From assembly GCA_029226935.1 (NCBI GenBank), contig JAQXYZ010000078.1, forward strand, positions 1 through 46,324: a stretch of DNA of 46,324 bases. Reading direction: 5' to 3'. Source of the stretch: Bacillota bacterium. GTDB taxonomy: Bacteria > Bacillota > Clostridia > Lachnospirales > Lachnospiraceae. The position numbers were made by a program, and so were the translations under genes. Below are positions 18,397-27,020 of this stretch, piece by piece (within the stretch, counting starts at the first letter, position 1; each line of letters opens with the position of its first letter). The notes below the pieces were generated by a model. The model had not been told where the DNA came from, did not search any database, and saw only the letters and a program-made list of their open reading frames with translations.

Positions 18397-18442
18397 AATA
18401 TGCACAGCTGACAGAATTTTTGTTCTGTCAGCTGTGCATATT
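18397..18442. repeat. Perfect 20-bp inverted repeat with 6-nt spacer
   Basis: Arms 18397-18416 and 18423-18442 are exact complements with no mismatch and contain CAGCTGACAGAA. The right arm reaches the stop codon of the XRE gene. As RNA from the minus strand it would be a very stable hairpin but lacks a clear U-tract; on the plus strand a weak TATTTATT follows. Most likely a terminator or processing/stabilising hairpin between the XRE gene and the response regulator. Confidence 0.7.
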
Positions 18443-18810
18443 TATTCTGGCATTTCTTCTTCAATATGATGTTTCATCAACTGATAAATATAATTATAAT
18501 TTCGTAGAAACTCAGGCAGCACCCGAATTTCCGTATCCGAAAAATCTTCAATAATAGCTGCAATCTCGTCGCTGTAAACGGATCTGCTTCCTGTTCTTAT
18601 ACTTCCACACAGCAGTTCATCTACGGAGCAGTCCAGTTCGTTGGCAATTGCCACCAGCTTTTCCAGCCCCACCTTGCTTCGGGCATTTTCTACGTTACTG
18701 ATGTGCTGTGTTGACAGTTCCGTCCGGGATGCCAGTTCGGCCTGAGACATCTTCAGTTCTTCTCTTCTTCTTTTGATTCTTATTCCTAAATCCCTGTAAT
18801 TTATTTTCAA
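18442..18810 (-). CDS. XRE-family transcriptional regulator
   Basis: 122 residues. Helix-turn-helix across residues 7-65 (LGIRIKRRREELKMSQAEL, then STQHISNVENARSK), followed by a roughly 50-residue C-terminal helix region of the type seen in small Lachnospiraceae regulators. The start is TTG 18810, with AAGGA about 10 nt upstream; no ATG exists before the HTH. It stands between two LytTR regulators, and the perfect inverted repeat at its 3' end separates it from the kinase pair. Targets unknown. Confidence 0.82.
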   Translation of the reverse strand: MKINYRDLGIRIKRRREELKMSQAELASRTELSTQHISNVENARSKVGLEKLVAIANELDCSVDELLCGSIRTGSRSVYSDEIAAIIEDFSDTEIRVLPEFLRNYNYIYQLMKHHIEEEMPE

Positions 18811-18952
18811 ACGGCATCCATCCTTTGCTGCATATATAACTCTGTAAATATTTTATAAAAACAATTGCCCTCGGAAAATCAATTAGCAAAATAGTTTATT
18901 TTTATAATTATAGTTTTCCAAAATTATTTTTAATTTATTTACTTTTTCATGC

Positions 18953-18989
18953 AAAAAAAGACGAAAGGCAGGGATAATTCCCCGCCTTC
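18953..18989 (-). terminator. Terminator downstream of the second LytTR regulator
   Basis: On the minus strand AAGGCGGGG, loop AATTAT and CCCTGCCTT (one G-U) are followed by TCG and a TCTTTTTTT tract. It lies about 110 nt past the stop at 19102. The remainder of 18811-19101 is AT-rich and shows no coding frame. Confidence 0.7.
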
Positions 18990-19101
18990 AAAAGAAATGG
19001 CTGCCCATTACAGAGAGTCTCTCGGCAACGCACTTCTTATTATAATCAATTTATTCTTAAATTTTTATTGATGTAATAAATAGCATCCCCACATGTAAAA
19101 T

Positions 19102-19824
19102 TTAGCATCCCGCCTTAAACTGCTCCATGTGGAATTTACAAACCGCCCTTCTTCTGCCCCTGCTGACAGACAACATATCCCCATTACGCATAATAACATG
19201 TCTGGGATGATATTGTTCAATCTGCCGTCCGTTTACCAGATAAGACTGATGGATTCTCAAGAACTGATTATTGTATCCGTTCAATATTTCCTCCAGTTCA
19301 TCCATCTTCTCATAAAAGGCATGTTCCCTTCCATTCTCCATCAAAATTCTGATCATTCTCTTCTCACTTGCAAAATAAAGCACCTGCCCCAGATCAATGT
19401 TGAAGGTAATCCTATCGTGTTTAAAGCTAAAGCATTCATGATAGAGCTTCTGCTCTTCCACAATCTGATCAAGCATCCCGAACACTTTCTGTACACTGAT
19501 TGGTTTCTCCATGAATCTGCATGGATATACCGCAAACATCTGTCTGAAATACCTGTCATATTGAGAAACAAACACAATATCCACCATTCGATTGCTCTCC
19601 CGCAGCTTTAATGCCGTCTCCACACCATTCATCCCCTTTAATTCAACATCAATGAATGCGATTAAAAAATCCCCCTGCTGTTCCTGTGCAATTACCATCT
19701 CCTCTCCGCTTTGAAAGCTCTCCAGTTTTACCCTGATTAATCTTTTTTCTGCCCAGTCTTCAACTATTTCGGCTAGTCTTTCTACAAAAACCGAAACGTC
19801 ATCACATAATCCGATCCTTATCAT
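19102..19824 (-). CDS. LytTR response regulator (orphan)
   Basis: 240 residues, same architecture as the regulator at 17590: receiver with LCDDVS, phosphoacceptor in IAFIDVELKGMNG and the EKPIS lysine, then LytTR with LRIHQSYLVNG and VSRGRRRA. The ATG at 19824 has GAGGGG with 8 nt spacing inside the longer open frame that begins at 19842. No kinase gene is adjacent; it either shares the GHKL kinase 1.5 kb away or answers to one elsewhere. It follows the ABC permease by about 100 bp and may be in the same transcript. Confidence 0.88.
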   Translation of the reverse strand: MIRIGLCDDVSVFVERLAEIVEDWAEKRLIRVKLESFQSGEEMVIAQEQQGDFLIAFIDVELKGMNGVETALKLRESNRMVDIVFVSQYDRYFRQMFAVYPCRFMEKPISVQKVFGMLDQIVEEQKLYHECFSFKHDRITFNIDLGQVLYFASEKRMIRILMENGREHAFYEKMDELEEILNGYNNQFLRIHQSYLVNGRQIEQYHPRHVIMRNGDMLSVSRGRRRAVCKFHMEQFKAGC

Positions 19825-19942
19825 TGGTATTTCCCCTCTCATTTATTTTTGGACAGCTTTTATCTTATCTGCCTTTTATTTGTCAGGGAATCATGTATAC
19901 CAATCAACTATTTATACATTTATAATGTTAAAACTATTTCTG

Positions 19943-20635
19943 CTATGCAAGACCGCTTTTCTTATATGCATATCCAAAAAGCAAAAGTGCCAGCAGGATA
20001 TTGAAAAGGATGACAACTACATTTTCCGTCTCAACCTGTATCGCTCCAATCTGCCCAATCAGATTGCTGATCTGTTGTGAGTAAGCAATCCCCGCAATCT
20101 TTCTGATTGTCTCATTGAACATCGACAACATAGGGGCAAAAGCAAAAATCATCATGATCGGAACGGTCAGAGAGGTTGCCATCATCTGATTTTTGCTCCA
20201 GGTTCCTATTGCTGCGCCAATGATCATAGAGGTCAGAATCCCCACCGACATAATCGCAACAAAGGCCGCATACTCCTCTCCTGTATATTTTCCGCACAGA
20301 CCTATGACACATACTCCCAGCATACAGGCTGCCCAGATATAGCTGCCCACCCCCACAAGATACTCTAACGGCTTAACGTCAGCCATCATCAGCACTCTTA
20401 ATGTATTCTTTTCCTTTTCCTCAGAAATAATTGCTGCCATACTGGTTAATGGTGCCATTCCTATATACATACACGCAAACAGCTGGCAGAAAAAATTTTC
20501 CGGCATTCCCTCCAGATTAACTGCTTTTCCCATGATAATTGTAAGGATTGGAAACATAACAAACTGGATTAATACCGTCTTATTTTTAAAAGTATCCTTC
20601 ATCTGTTTCTGAAAAATTGCAGCAATATTCTTCAT
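19943..20635 (-). CDS. ABC-2 type transporter permease
   Basis: 230 residues, about six membrane segments: after an N-terminal amphipathic start (MKNIAAIFQKQMKDTFKNKT) come hydrophobic stretches near 22-38, 50-70, 95-112, 120-142, 150-170 and 205-223. The SEEKEKNTLRVLMMADVKP sequence between segments two and three is typical of ABC-2 exporters. It starts 2 bp after the ATPase gene ends, so the two form one exporter. Substrate unknown. Confidence 0.88.
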   Translation of the reverse strand: MKNIAAIFQKQMKDTFKNKTVLIQFVMFPILTIIMGKAVNLEGMPENFFCQLFACMYIGMAPLTSMAAIISEEKEKNTLRVLMMADVKPLEYLVGVGSYIWAACMLGVCVIGLCGKYTGEEYAAFVAIMSVGILTSMIIGAAIGTWSKNQMMATSLTVPIMMIFAFAPMLSMFNETIRKIAGIAYSQQISNLIGQIGAIQVETENVVVILFNILLALLLFGYAYKKSGLA

Positions 20636-20637
20636 CT

Positions 20638-21486
20638 CTATTCAAAGCTCCTTCCTGTCAGTTCCATAAATACCGTTTCCAGACTAGGTTCTGTAGAATG
20701 AATGGTTTCCACTAGTTCTTTCCCGAACAGTTCTTTTAAATCCTCTGCACAAGAACTGTCATTTGCAAATTCAAGAGTTCTGCCATCCCTGAGTCTTAAG
20801 TACAGTTTTTTCTGATGATTGTACTTCCTGCAAATTTCCTTCGGTTCTCCATACTCCACAATCCTGCCCTCGTTCAAAAGTGAAATATGGTCACAGAGCT
20901 TATCTGCCTCCTCCATATTGTGCGTAGTAAGAAAGATGGTTGTTCCCTTCTCCCTCTCTCTTCGAATCAGCTCATGAATCTCTGCCGCCGTTGCCGGGTC
21001 CAATCCACTGGTAGGTTCATCCAAGAATAAAATGTCCGGCTGGTTCATAACCGCCCTCGCCAGAGCAAGTCTCCCCCTCATTCCCTTGGACAGCCGCATT
21101 ACAGGGGTCTTCTTTGCCTCTTCCAGACCAACCTGTGTGAGCGCTTCCTCAACACCTGTTGTCGGAACACCGTAAATTTTTGCAAAAAGTTTTAAATTAT
21201 CATAGCAGGACAGCCTTTCATACAGACCAAAATTATCCATCATCATTCCCACTCTTTGATAAATTTCACTGTCCAGTTTTCCGGTATCCCTTCCCAGAAG
21301 CTGTGCATTGCCCCGGGACTGCTTAAGCTGACCTGTGAGGATTTTGAACAACGTTGTTTTTCCCGCGCCCGAAGGTCCAAGCAGACCGAAAATCTCCCCT
21401 TTTGAAATGCTTAAATCAATTCCCTTCAGCACTTTCCTGTCACCGAAGCTCTTAGTAATTCCTTCCATTATAACTGCATATTTCAT
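20638..21486 (-). CDS. ABC transporter ATP-binding protein
   Basis: 282 residues. Walker A GPSGAGKTT at 37-45, signature LSKGMRGRLALARA, Walker B ILFLDEPTSGLDP and the switch histidine in TTHNMEEADKL: a complete ATPase of the CcmA/drug-exporter class, with about 60 extra C-terminal residues as usual. The open frame runs 56 codons further upstream, but the ATG at 21486 overlaps the DUF3021 stop in an ATGA and has AGGAGGAAGG before it. It powers the permease encoded next. Confidence 0.92.
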   Translation of the reverse strand: MKYAVIMEGITKSFGDRKVLKGIDLSISKGEIFGLLGPSGAGKTTLFKILTGQLKQSRGNAQLLGRDTGKLDSEIYQRVGMMMDNFGLYERLSCYDNLKLFAKIYGVPTTGVEEALTQVGLEEAKKTPVMRLSKGMRGRLALARAVMNQPDILFLDEPTSGLDPATAAEIHELIRREREKGTTIFLTTHNMEEADKLCDHISLLNEGRIVEYGEPKEICRKYNHQKKLYLRLRDGRTLEFANDSSCAEDLKELFGKELVETIHSTEPSLETVFMELTGRSFE

Positions 21487-21965
21487 CTCTGACCTTCCTC
21501 CTGTTCTTTCAAGCGCTTTAATGCCTCCTCCATCTTGCGGTTCTGCATCCGCTCCTTCAGAATGGTAACCAGCATACTGACACAGAAGCTTAACCCGAAA
21601 CACAAAGCAAACATCAGCCATGGCTCCCACAGATTTACAGGAAACCAATCCCAACAGAAAATCCCGCTAATCATGACAACAAGCACCATTGTGATCATGC
21701 CAAAGGTTCTTCCTGCTACTGACATATTTTTAATCAACACATCTGTAAAGAAAACAAAGCGTATTAACGTAATTGCAACCGCCACCAGAAAGAACTGCAT
21801 TACAGTCGCTGTACTTAACCCTTCGCTTCCCCTTGAAAACATGGTGGAAAATTCTCTCGCATCTTCCCCGATCCAGGCACAGAAAATATTCAGGGCAGCT
21901 ATTGTAAAGCCAAATATCACAAAAACCTGTCCCACATAATCAAAAATTGTTTTTCTTTCTTCCAT
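21483..21965 (-). CDS. DUF3021 family membrane protein
   Basis: 160 residues with four membrane segments (about 11-32, 52-74, 86-107, 115-137) and a charged C-terminal coil (ILKERMQNRKMEEALKRLKE). DUF3021 proteins are nearly always encoded directly after a receiver-less LytTR regulator, as here, and are thought to modulate it. Its stop overlaps the ATPase start, so the regulator pair is coupled to the exporter. Confidence 0.8.
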   Translation of the reverse strand: MEERKTIFDYVGQVFVIFGFTIAALNIFCAWIGEDAREFSTMFSRGSEGLSTATVMQFFLVAVAITLIRFVFFTDVLIKNMSVAGRTFGMITMVLVVMISGIFCWDWFPVNLWEPWLMFALCFGLSFCVSMLVTILKERMQNRKMEEALKRLKEQEEGQR

Positions 21966-22499
21966 TTATCTTACCCCCAGTCTTTCCTTGAGTCCCTCAG
22001 CATACTGCCTTGAGACAATGAGCTGCTCTCCGTTTTCCAGCGTAACCTTAATCCTTCTGTTCAAATCCATTTTCAGGGATCTGATAAATTTCAGCTGTAA
22101 CAGACAAGATTTACTTGCCCGAAAGAACCCACAATTCTCTAACTGCTGTTCCAGTTCATAAAGCTTTAATCCGGTCTCATATACCTTATCCTTGGTATAT
22201 ACAAAAGTTTTTCTGTCTACAGTCTCCATATAGACTACCTTACCAACATCCAGAAGATAGGTTTCTTCTTCCCTTTTTACCATCAGCTGCTTATCCAGAA
22301 TCCTTAAGGTGGCAAGCACACGCTCAATTTCCGGTGTCAGACGATTACAGGAAATTGCAATCTCTATGTCCCTGATATTCTCATCTACGTTAATTGATAT
22401 CTTCAACTCCCTCAGCACCCCTTTCTCATACCGACCATAGCACAGCAAATTTCTGCCGGCAAGACCGCCATACACATGTTGCCAGTATTCAGTCATCAA
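21966..22499 (-). CDS. LytTR DNA-binding protein without receiver domain
   Basis: The frame encodes 177 residues; the recognisable protein begins near residue 33 (KISINVDENIRDIEI) as in partners of DUF3021. LytTR covers about 75-177: YLLDVGKVVYMETVDRKTFVY, then FFRASKSCLLQLKFIRS and the final VSRQYAEGLKERLG. The start is unresolved: TTG/ATG near 22499-22496 has no ribosome site, and a TTG at 22406 fits family length but its AGGGAG touches the codon. Its stop is directly followed by the DUF3021 start, and the four genes down to 19943 look like one operon, possibly self-regulated. Confidence 0.82.
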   Translation of the reverse strand: MMTEYWQHVYGGLAGRNLLCYGRYEKGVLRELKISINVDENIRDIEIAISCNRLTPEIERVLATLRILDKQLMVKREEETYLLDVGKVVYMETVDRKTFVYTKDKVYETGLKLYELEQQLENCGFFRASKSCLLQLKFIRSLKMDLNRRIKVTLENGEQLIVSRQYAEGLKERLGVR

Positions 22500-22542
22500 A
22501 TGCCGATTTTTTTACTTTCTGATAGAGATATAAAGCGTTTCA

Positions 22543-22551
22543 TGCTACAAT
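22543..22551 (+). promoter_or_regulatory. Extended -10 promoter of the plus-strand hypothetical gene
   Basis: TGCTACAAT is a perfect TGnTA-type extended -10, 36 bp before the ATG at 22587; no good -35 is seen at 17 bp. Confidence 0.55.
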
Positions 22552-22586
22552 AGGGAAAATGAACGCATTGTTAAAGGAGTTCAATT

Positions 22587-23216
22587 ATGCTTTTTCAAAA
22601 TAAGACTACAGAAAAAATAAATTACCTCGAAAACTGGCCTGACCATTATTACGAAGTTCCTACCGGCAGGGAGCGGAAAGAGCTCCTGACTGCTGCTATC
22701 AGCCAAGGGCTTGCAACTCCTTCTGATTCCTACCGCCAAAAGCTCTGTGAAAAACGCTTTTTTAGCAGAAACGGCAACGGAACCGCCGATGCTTTCATGT
22801 ACGCCTGGATGATGATTAAAGCCTCTTCCGATTCAGGTTTTTCTTTCTTTCGTGAGAAAAAACGTAAGCGTGAATTAGAGTCCTACATGGAGTTACTTTG
22901 CCTTTATGACTATCAGCAAATGCAACCTAAAGAATTGGAAATACTCAAAGAAGAGTGGTCTGACTTTGCCCGATGCCTGATCAATGCCTGTGCAGGGAGT
23001 AAGAACTATTGTTCCACCTTATTCGGGTTTGTTCGCATACAAGATACTGTCATTGCAGAAAAAATTGCCTCCGAGATTTTAATGGTTACACGATATTATC
23101 CTGCAAGACTGGGACTTGATGAACCATTTACACCCTTCCGGCAGATTGTCTGCAATGTTTATTGTCAGATGATTGAGAATGGAGAAGCCTATCTGTCCGG
23201 CTCTGACTCAATATAA
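22587..23216 (+). CDS. Conserved hypothetical protein (possibly DUF6553)
   Basis: 209 residues, soluble, mostly helical by composition, no signal peptide or membrane segment. Features are an N-terminal YLENWPDHYYEVP, a basic FFREKKRKRELESYMELL patch near 88-105, and a C-terminal YYPARLGLDEPFTPF. I recall similar proteins of this length in Lachnospiraceae grouped as DUF6553, but function is unknown. AAAGGAG lies 8 nt before the ATG. It is one of the few plus-strand genes and is divergent from the LytTR/DUF3021 operon, ending at a shared terminator. Confidence 0.8.
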   Translation: MLFQNKTTEKINYLENWPDHYYEVPTGRERKELLTAAISQGLATPSDSYRQKLCEKRFFSRNGNGTADAFMYAWMMIKASSDSGFSFFREKKRKRELESYMELLCLYDYQQMQPKELEILKEEWSDFARCLINACAGSKNYCSTLFGFVRIQDTVIAEKIASEILMVTRYYPARLGLDEPFTPFRQIVCNVYCQMIENGEAYLSGSDSI

Positions 23217-23219
23217 AAA

Positions 23220-23261
23220 GTGGAGAACCGTGGCAGCGTTTCCGCCTCCACAGTTCTCCAT
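23220..23261. terminator. Bidirectional terminator
   Basis: TGGAGAAC-CGTGG and CCACAG-TTCTCCA pair across 14 nt (one mismatch). TTTAATT follows on the plus strand and CTTTTTAT on the minus strand, so it ends both the hypothetical gene and the PTS operon. Confidence 0.8.
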
Positions 23262-23302
23262 TTAATTAAAAGGGATTAAATTTTTATGACTGTTTCTGAC
23301 TA

Positions 23303-24769
23303 TTACTTGCAGAGTTTCTTAAATTCATCTGCAACAAACTGAACCTTCGTTCCAACAACTACCTGAACAGAAGTCTTGCTGGGTCTGATTACCCCGGAAA
23401 CACCTGCAGATTTAATCTTCTTCTCATCTACCTGTGTGTAATCCTTGATTTCCAAACGAAGTCTTGTAATACAGTTATCGATACTTGTAACATTTCCCTT
23501 ACCGCCAAGACCTTCCAGAATAATGGAAGCTACTTCTGTGTAGTTATCATTTGAAAGAACTACTTTCTTCTCATCTTCTTCGTCATCCTCTCTACCGGGT
23601 GTCTTCAGATCGAATTTCAAAATCGCGAAACGGAATACCAGGTAGAATACTACAAATGCTGCAATTCCAAGAGGAATAATCATCCATGTATTGTTTGCTG
23701 CCGGAAGCGATGCTGAGAAAAGAAGGTCCGTAGCACCTGCTGAGAAGCAGAAGCCGGCACGGAAGCCAACCAATACGGTAATTACAGTAAAGATACCATA
23801 TAATGCAGCGTAAATCACATATAATACAGGTGCAAGGAACATAAATCCGAATTCAAAAGGTTCTGTAACACCACAAACAAATGCACAGAGTGCTGCGGAA
23901 GCAACCAGACCAATTGCAACTTTCTTCTTATTGCTCTTAGCACACTGGATCATTGCCAATGCTGCACCGGGAATACCAAACATCATACAAGGGAAGAAAC
24001 CTGACATATACATACCAAGATCCCATGTTACGTCTGCAGAAGTTTCTCCTGCCCAGAAATGTGAAAGGTCTCCAAGACCAATGGTATCAAACCAAAATAC
24101 ATTGTTAAGTGCATGGTGTAAACCGGTAGGAATTAGCAGACGGTTTAAGAATGCGTAAATACCAGCACCGATAGCGCCCATTCCGGCGATTGCCTTACCT
24201 ACAGAAATAAGTGCACCGAATACTAAAGGCCATACAAACAGTAAAATTACTGAAACGATAATTGAAACAACACCTGCTACGATGGCTACGCAACGCTTAC
24301 CGCTGAAGAATGACAGCCAATCAGGTAACTTAGTTGATTTAAACTTGTTGTAGCAGGTAGAACCAATGATACCTGCAAGAATACCAATAAAAGGATTGGC
24401 AATCTTGTTGAATGCAATCACAGAATTTTCGTTTTCTGCGATAGAAGGCATAATGGTCGTAACGAATCCGGTATTTAACAATGTAGTAATCATTAACCAG
24501 GATGCTAATGCTGCTACACCACCGGTACCATCATTGTCTTCAGACATTCCAACACCAACACCAATTACAAACAGCAGTGCCATGTTGTCAATCAATGCCG
24601 CGCCCGCCTTTACCAGGAACAACCCCACTAGCGGAAGAAAACCTGTGATATCACCACCCTGCATAGTTGCAGGACAGAGCAGGTATCCGATACCCATCAG
24701 TAAACCGCAGATAGGCAGACATGCTACAGGTAACATTAAAGATTTCCCCAATTTTTGTAAAAACTTCAT
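23303..24769 (-). CDS. PTS EIICB component, N-acetylglucosamine/glucose family
   Basis: 488 residues. EIIC spans about 1-370 with ten membrane segments; RLLIPTGLHHALNNVFWF is the NagE/NagP form of the substrate loop (PtsG has GLHHIWYPSFW), and GVTEPFEFGFMF is the conserved binding motif. A charged linker (EDDEEDEKK) leads to EIIB, whose phospho-cysteine is C433 in DNCITRLRLE. It carries the sugar across the membrane and phosphorylates it with phosphate from EIIA. N-acetylglucosamine is the best guess. Last gene of the operon, with GGAGGAGG before the ATG. Confidence 0.88.
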   Translation of the reverse strand: MKFLQKLGKSLMLPVACLPICGLLMGIGYLLCPATMQGGDITGFLPLVGLFLVKAGAALIDNMALLFVIGVGVGMSEDNDGTGGVAALASWLMITTLLNTGFVTTIMPSIAENENSVIAFNKIANPFIGILAGIIGSTCYNKFKSTKLPDWLSFFSGKRCVAIVAGVVSIIVSVILLFVWPLVFGALISVGKAIAGMGAIGAGIYAFLNRLLIPTGLHHALNNVFWFDTIGLGDLSHFWAGETSADVTWDLGMYMSGFFPCMMFGIPGAALAMIQCAKSNKKKVAIGLVASAALCAFVCGVTEPFEFGFMFLAPVLYVIYAALYGIFTVITVLVGFRAGFCFSAGATDLLFSASLPAANNTWMIIPLGIAAFVVFYLVFRFAILKFDLKTPGREDDEEDEKKVVLSNDNYTEVASIILEGLGGKGNVTSIDNCITRLRLEIKDYTQVDEKKIKSAGVSGVIRPSKTSVQVVVGTKVQFVADEFKKLCK

Positions 24770-24810
24770 ACCCTATTCCTCCTCCATAATTAATCCCTTT
24801 TTTATTTTGA

Positions 24811-24824
24811 CCGTTCGTAAACGG
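24811..24824 (-). other. Small intercistronic hairpin between EIIA and EIICB genes
   Basis: CCGTT, a TACG tetraloop and AACGG on the minus strand in an otherwise A/T-rich 97-bp gap. No U-tract follows, so an mRNA-stability or processing element is more likely than a terminator. Confidence 0.35.
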
Positions 24825-24866
24825 CTAAAATACAAATTGTTTATTGTATATCCTAACTATATTTTA

Positions 24867-25355
24867 TTATTTAGTTGTAATACTTATTACATCATCGCCC
24901 GGATTTACATCCGATAAGCTGATAGCTTCCACATCTGCATAGTCATCTGTATTGCAGATAACCACCGGTGTTACCGTTTCATAGCCGGCAGCCTTGATAG
25001 CCTCTAGATCTGCCGTCAGAAGCAAATCACCTTTTTTAACCTTGTCTCCCGTAGCAACATGGCTGGTAAATCCCTGCCCTTTTAATGCCACTGTATCCAA
25101 TCCCACATGCACAAGGATTTCCACCCCTTTTGCGGTAGTTAAGCTCACAGCATGCAGTGTGTCAAATAAAAGGCTGATCTCTCCGTCTGCCGGTGCATAA
25201 ATATTACCGTCTTCCGGGATTACTGCCACTCCCTTTCCCAACATGCACTCGCTAAACGTGGGATCATTGACCTCTGACAAGCTGACTGCCTTTCCTTTTA
25301 CGGGAGATGCTATTATAATTTTTGCATCTTCTTTTTTCTTAAAAAAATTAAACAT
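24867..25355 (-). CDS. crr: PTS glucose-type EIIA protein
   Basis: 162 residues, the length of stand-alone IIA-Glc. The two active-site histidines are H68 (DTLHAVSL) and H83 (VEILVHVGLDTV); H83 is the phospho-carrier. ASPVKGKAVSL near residue 16 and NTDDY near 138 are family landmarks. It passes phosphate from HPr to EIIB encoded in the next gene. AAGGAGG is 6 nt before the ATG, and it follows EI by 12 bp. Confidence 0.92.
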   Translation of the reverse strand: MFNFFKKKEDAKIIIASPVKGKAVSLSEVNDPTFSECMLGKGVAVIPEDGNIYAPADGEISLLFDTLHAVSLTTAKGVEILVHVGLDTVALKGQGFTSHVATGDKVKKGDLLLTADLEAIKAAGYETVTPVVICNTDDYADVEAISLSDVNPGDDVISITTK

Positions 25356-25367
25356 TTCACACCTCCT

Positions 25368-26987
25368 TTATGGTATCTGACGGATAATACTTCTCAGTTT
25401 CAGGATGGCTGACGGTGCTACCGAAAGTTCATCAATGCCCATATTGATAAAAGTTTCTGTCAGTTCCGGGTCAGCTCCCAATTCTCCGCAGATGCCAATC
25501 CACTTTCCTTCCTTGTGTGCATTATCTGTAACAATTTGAAGCATTTTCAAAATTGCCTTATGATGAGAATTATAAAATGCATCCAATTTTGCGTTCTGCC
25601 TGTCAATGGCAAGCGTATACTGTGTAAGGTCGTTGGTTCCTACACTGAAGAAGTCTACCATCTTTGCAAGCTCGTCGCTGATCATTACTGCTGCCGGCGT
25701 CTCAATCATGATTCCTTCTTCTACATCCTTATAAGGAATGTTATCTGCCGCAAGCTCCTGCTTTACTTCCGCTGAAATCTGTTTGATCTTAGCTACCTCT
25801 TCGGTAGAGATAATCATCGGATACATAATTGACAAATTTCCATATACTGCTGCCCTGTACAGTGCCCGCAGCTGTGTTTTGAAAATCTCAGGCTGTGTTA
25901 AGCAAATTCGGATTGCCCGATAGCCCAATGCCGGGTTGTCTTCCTTACCAAGATGAAGGTAATCTGCCTGCTTGTCAGCGCCAATATCCAGTGTACGGAT
26001 AATTACCTTTTTGCCTGCCATATTCTGCACTGCCTGTTTATAAATCTGGAACTGTTCTTCCTCACTTGGAAGTTCATTTTTACCAATGTACAAGAACTCA
26101 CTTCTGAACAGTCCCACACCGCCGGCATCATTCTCCAGTGCATATCCCAGATCGCTGATACTTCCAATGTTGGCAAATAACTTAATCTTCTTTCCGCTAA
26201 GTGTTACATTCTCTTTGCCCTTAAGCTGCTTCAGCAGCTCCTGTTTTTCTTTTTCCTTCCGGATGTTACCCTTTGCCTCTTCCTTAAGCTCTTCAGAAGG
26301 TTCTATGATAAATTCTCCGTTAAATCCATTTACCAGCGCTTCCATTCCCGTCTTCACTTCATCCAAATTCATCTCTGCACCGATTAAAGCAGGAATATTC
26401 ATGGTTCTCGCCAGGATTGCCGTATGAGAGTTCGTCGAGCCGTGAACCGTTACAAACGCCAGAATTTTGCTCTTATCCAGTGTAACCGTCTCACTGGGTG
26501 CCAAATCATCCGCTACAATGATGACCGGCTCCTTAAAATCATCTTCCTGTGATGCTCCACCTTTCAGGCACTGTATCAACCGCTCCGAAATATCTTTTAC
26601 ATCTGCCGACCGTGCCTTCATGTAATCATCATCCATACCAGCAAACATTTCTGCGAAATTATCTCCCGTTACCGCTACTGCATACTCTGCATTTACCTGC
26701 TGCGTACGGATAATGTTTTCAATGGATTCCACATAATCCAAATCCTCTAACATCATCTGATGTACTTCAAAAATTGCGGCATTGCTTTCGCCGACTTCCT
26801 TTACAGCCTTGTCATAGAGTTCCTTCAGCTGGTCTTGTGCTATGCTTTTTGCACGATGCATTCTTGCAATTTCATTTTCCGAATCTTCTACTTTAATCCG
26901 GTTTACTGAAGAATCACTCTTTTGCATCACATAAACTTTTCCAAGGGCAATTCCCTTATAGACTGTCTTTGCTTCGATACGTTTCAT
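25368..26987 (-). CDS. ptsI: PTS enzyme I (phosphoenolpyruvate-protein phosphotransferase)
   Basis: 539 residues, slightly shorter than the usual 570. The phosphohistidine is H188 in GSTNSHTAIL; GVGLFRSEFLYI, DIGADKQADYL and GICGELGAD mark the C-terminal PEP-binding barrel. It takes phosphate from PEP and gives it to HPr. GGGAG lies 6 nt before the ATG, and the HPr gene is 33 bp upstream. Having EI, HPr, EIIA and EIICB in a single operon gives a self-contained phosphorelay. Confidence 0.95.
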   Translation of the reverse strand: MKRIEAKTVYKGIALGKVYVMQKSDSSVNRIKVEDSENEIARMHRAKSIAQDQLKELYDKAVKEVGESNAAIFEVHQMMLEDLDYVESIENIIRTQQVNAEYAVAVTGDNFAEMFAGMDDDYMKARSADVKDISERLIQCLKGGASQEDDFKEPVIIVADDLAPSETVTLDKSKILAFVTVHGSTNSHTAILARTMNIPALIGAEMNLDEVKTGMEALVNGFNGEFIIEPSEELKEEAKGNIRKEKEKQELLKQLKGKENVTLSGKKIKLFANIGSISDLGYALENDAGGVGLFRSEFLYIGKNELPSEEEQFQIYKQAVQNMAGKKVIIRTLDIGADKQADYLHLGKEDNPALGYRAIRICLTQPEIFKTQLRALYRAAVYGNLSIMYPMIISTEEVAKIKQISAEVKQELAADNIPYKDVEEGIMIETPAAVMISDELAKMVDFFSVGTNDLTQYTLAIDRQNAKLDAFYNSHHKAILKMLQIVTDNAHKEGKWIGICGELGADPELTETFINMGIDELSVAPSAILKLRSIIRQIP

Positions 26988-27020
26988 GGCAATCTCCCAT
27001 TTTCATCATAAAAGCTTTGA

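Noticed and set aside
17585-18442. AgrD-like autoinducer peptide gene
   Set aside because: The gaps around the LytTR/GHKL pair were read on both strands; no short frame with an amphipathic helix, Cys and acidic tail, and no AgrB gene, was found.
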